A stretch of 5,756 nucleotides of DNA, taken from contig CAJUMS010000047.1 in assembly GCA_910587465.1 (NCBI GenBank), forward strand, positions 1 to 5,756, written 5' to 3'. Positions 5,592 to 5,756 of the stretch are shown here, piece after piece; positions within the stretch are counted from its first letter, which is position 1; every line of letters starts with the position of its first letter. This DNA comes from an uncultured Oscillospiraceae bacterium. GTDB taxonomy: Bacteria > Bacillota > Clostridia > Oscillospirales > Ruminococcaceae. The notes under the pieces are model-generated. The model did no database searches. It saw nothing but the letters and a program-made list of their open reading frames with translations, and had not been told where the DNA came from. The translations under genes and the position numbers were made by a program.

Positions 5592-5756
5592 AAAGGTTAT
5601 GGATCATTTTACCAATCCGCGCAACGTCGGCACAATGGAGAACGCCGACGGAGTAGGGGAGGTCGGAAATGCCAAATGCGGCGATATAATGAAGATATTT
5701 CTGAAGATTGACAACGATATTATCACCGACGTGAAATTCAGCACGTTCGGCTGCGG
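5578..5756 (+). CDS. nifU: Fe-S cluster assembly scaffold NifU/IscU, N-terminal part
   Basis: The first 59 codons of an IscU-fold scaffold, cut by the window end; full members are about 120-150 aa. It assembles [2Fe-2S]/[4Fe-4S] clusters using sulfur from NifS. Seen: MLYSEKVMDHFTNPRNVG, the standard N-terminus; ADGVGEVGNAKCGDIMKI with ligand Cys34 and the conserved Asp36 that aids cluster release (E. coli IscU Cys37 and Asp39); and FSTFGCG with Cys59 as the second ligand (E. coli Cys63). The third cysteine lies beyond the window. The start ATG has GGAGGG (5561-5566) 11 nt upstream within nifS and overlaps the nifS end by 14 nt, so the two are translationally linked. Whether it has the extra C-terminal domains of Azotobacter NifU cannot be seen. 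Confidence 0.95.
   Translation, partial: MLYSEKVMDHFTNPRNVGTMENADGVGEVGNAKCGDIMKIFLKIDNDIITDVKFSTFGC

Overview
The window looks like chromosomal DNA from a Gram-positive anaerobe of the class Clostridia, possibly a gut Oscillospiraceae/Ruminococcaceae relative. This is inferred from gene content and protein style: a short (~216 aa) DeoC, an Mrp/Nbp35 ATPase with a four-cysteine N-terminal tail, a CGAxxG redox-protein family member, a nifS-nifU pair of the clostridial kind, strong GGAGG-type ribosome binding sites and moderate G+C. No 16S or other phylogenetic marker is present, so the taxon is not proven. All supported genes lie on the + strand.

Region 1 (about 1-4258) reads as one tightly packed transcription unit: deoC (deoxyribose-phosphate aldolase), deoB (phosphopentomutase), a GNAT-like protein with a weakened acetyl-CoA loop, mrp (Fe-S carrier ATPase), a six-cysteine C_GCAxxG_C_C-family protein, and an unrecognised membrane protein with an N-terminal zinc ribbon. 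Gaps are 1, 10 and 13 nt and overlaps 20 and 4 nt, so translational coupling is likely. The first 66 bases may hold the last codons of another upstream gene. DeoB and DeoC carry out consecutive steps: deoxyribose (or ribose) 1-phosphate to the 5-phosphate, then cleavage of deoxyribose 5-phosphate to glyceraldehyde 3-phosphate and acetaldehyde. The nucleoside phosphorylase that would feed them is not in the window.

Region 2 (4259-4394) is the only real intergenic space. It contains a weak terminator-like hairpin with a T-tract, then a perfect 14-bp inverted repeat centred on the -35 box of a full-consensus promoter (TTGACA, 17 bp, TATAAT with an extended -10 TG).

Region 3 (4395-5756) is the start of an Fe-S cluster assembly operon: nifS (cysteine desulfurase) and, overlapping it by 14 nt, the first 59 codons of nifU (scaffold), cut by the window end. 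NifS would supply sulfur, NifU would build the cluster, and the Mrp ATPase of region 1 could carry or transfer clusters; physical proximity supports but does not prove this link.

Most of the window is recognisable housekeeping metabolism. The least explained items are the zinc-ribbon membrane protein, the GNAT-like protein with an altered cofactor loop, and the dyad embedded in the nifS promoter. I saw no tRNA, rRNA, CRISPR, insertion sequence or phage feature.
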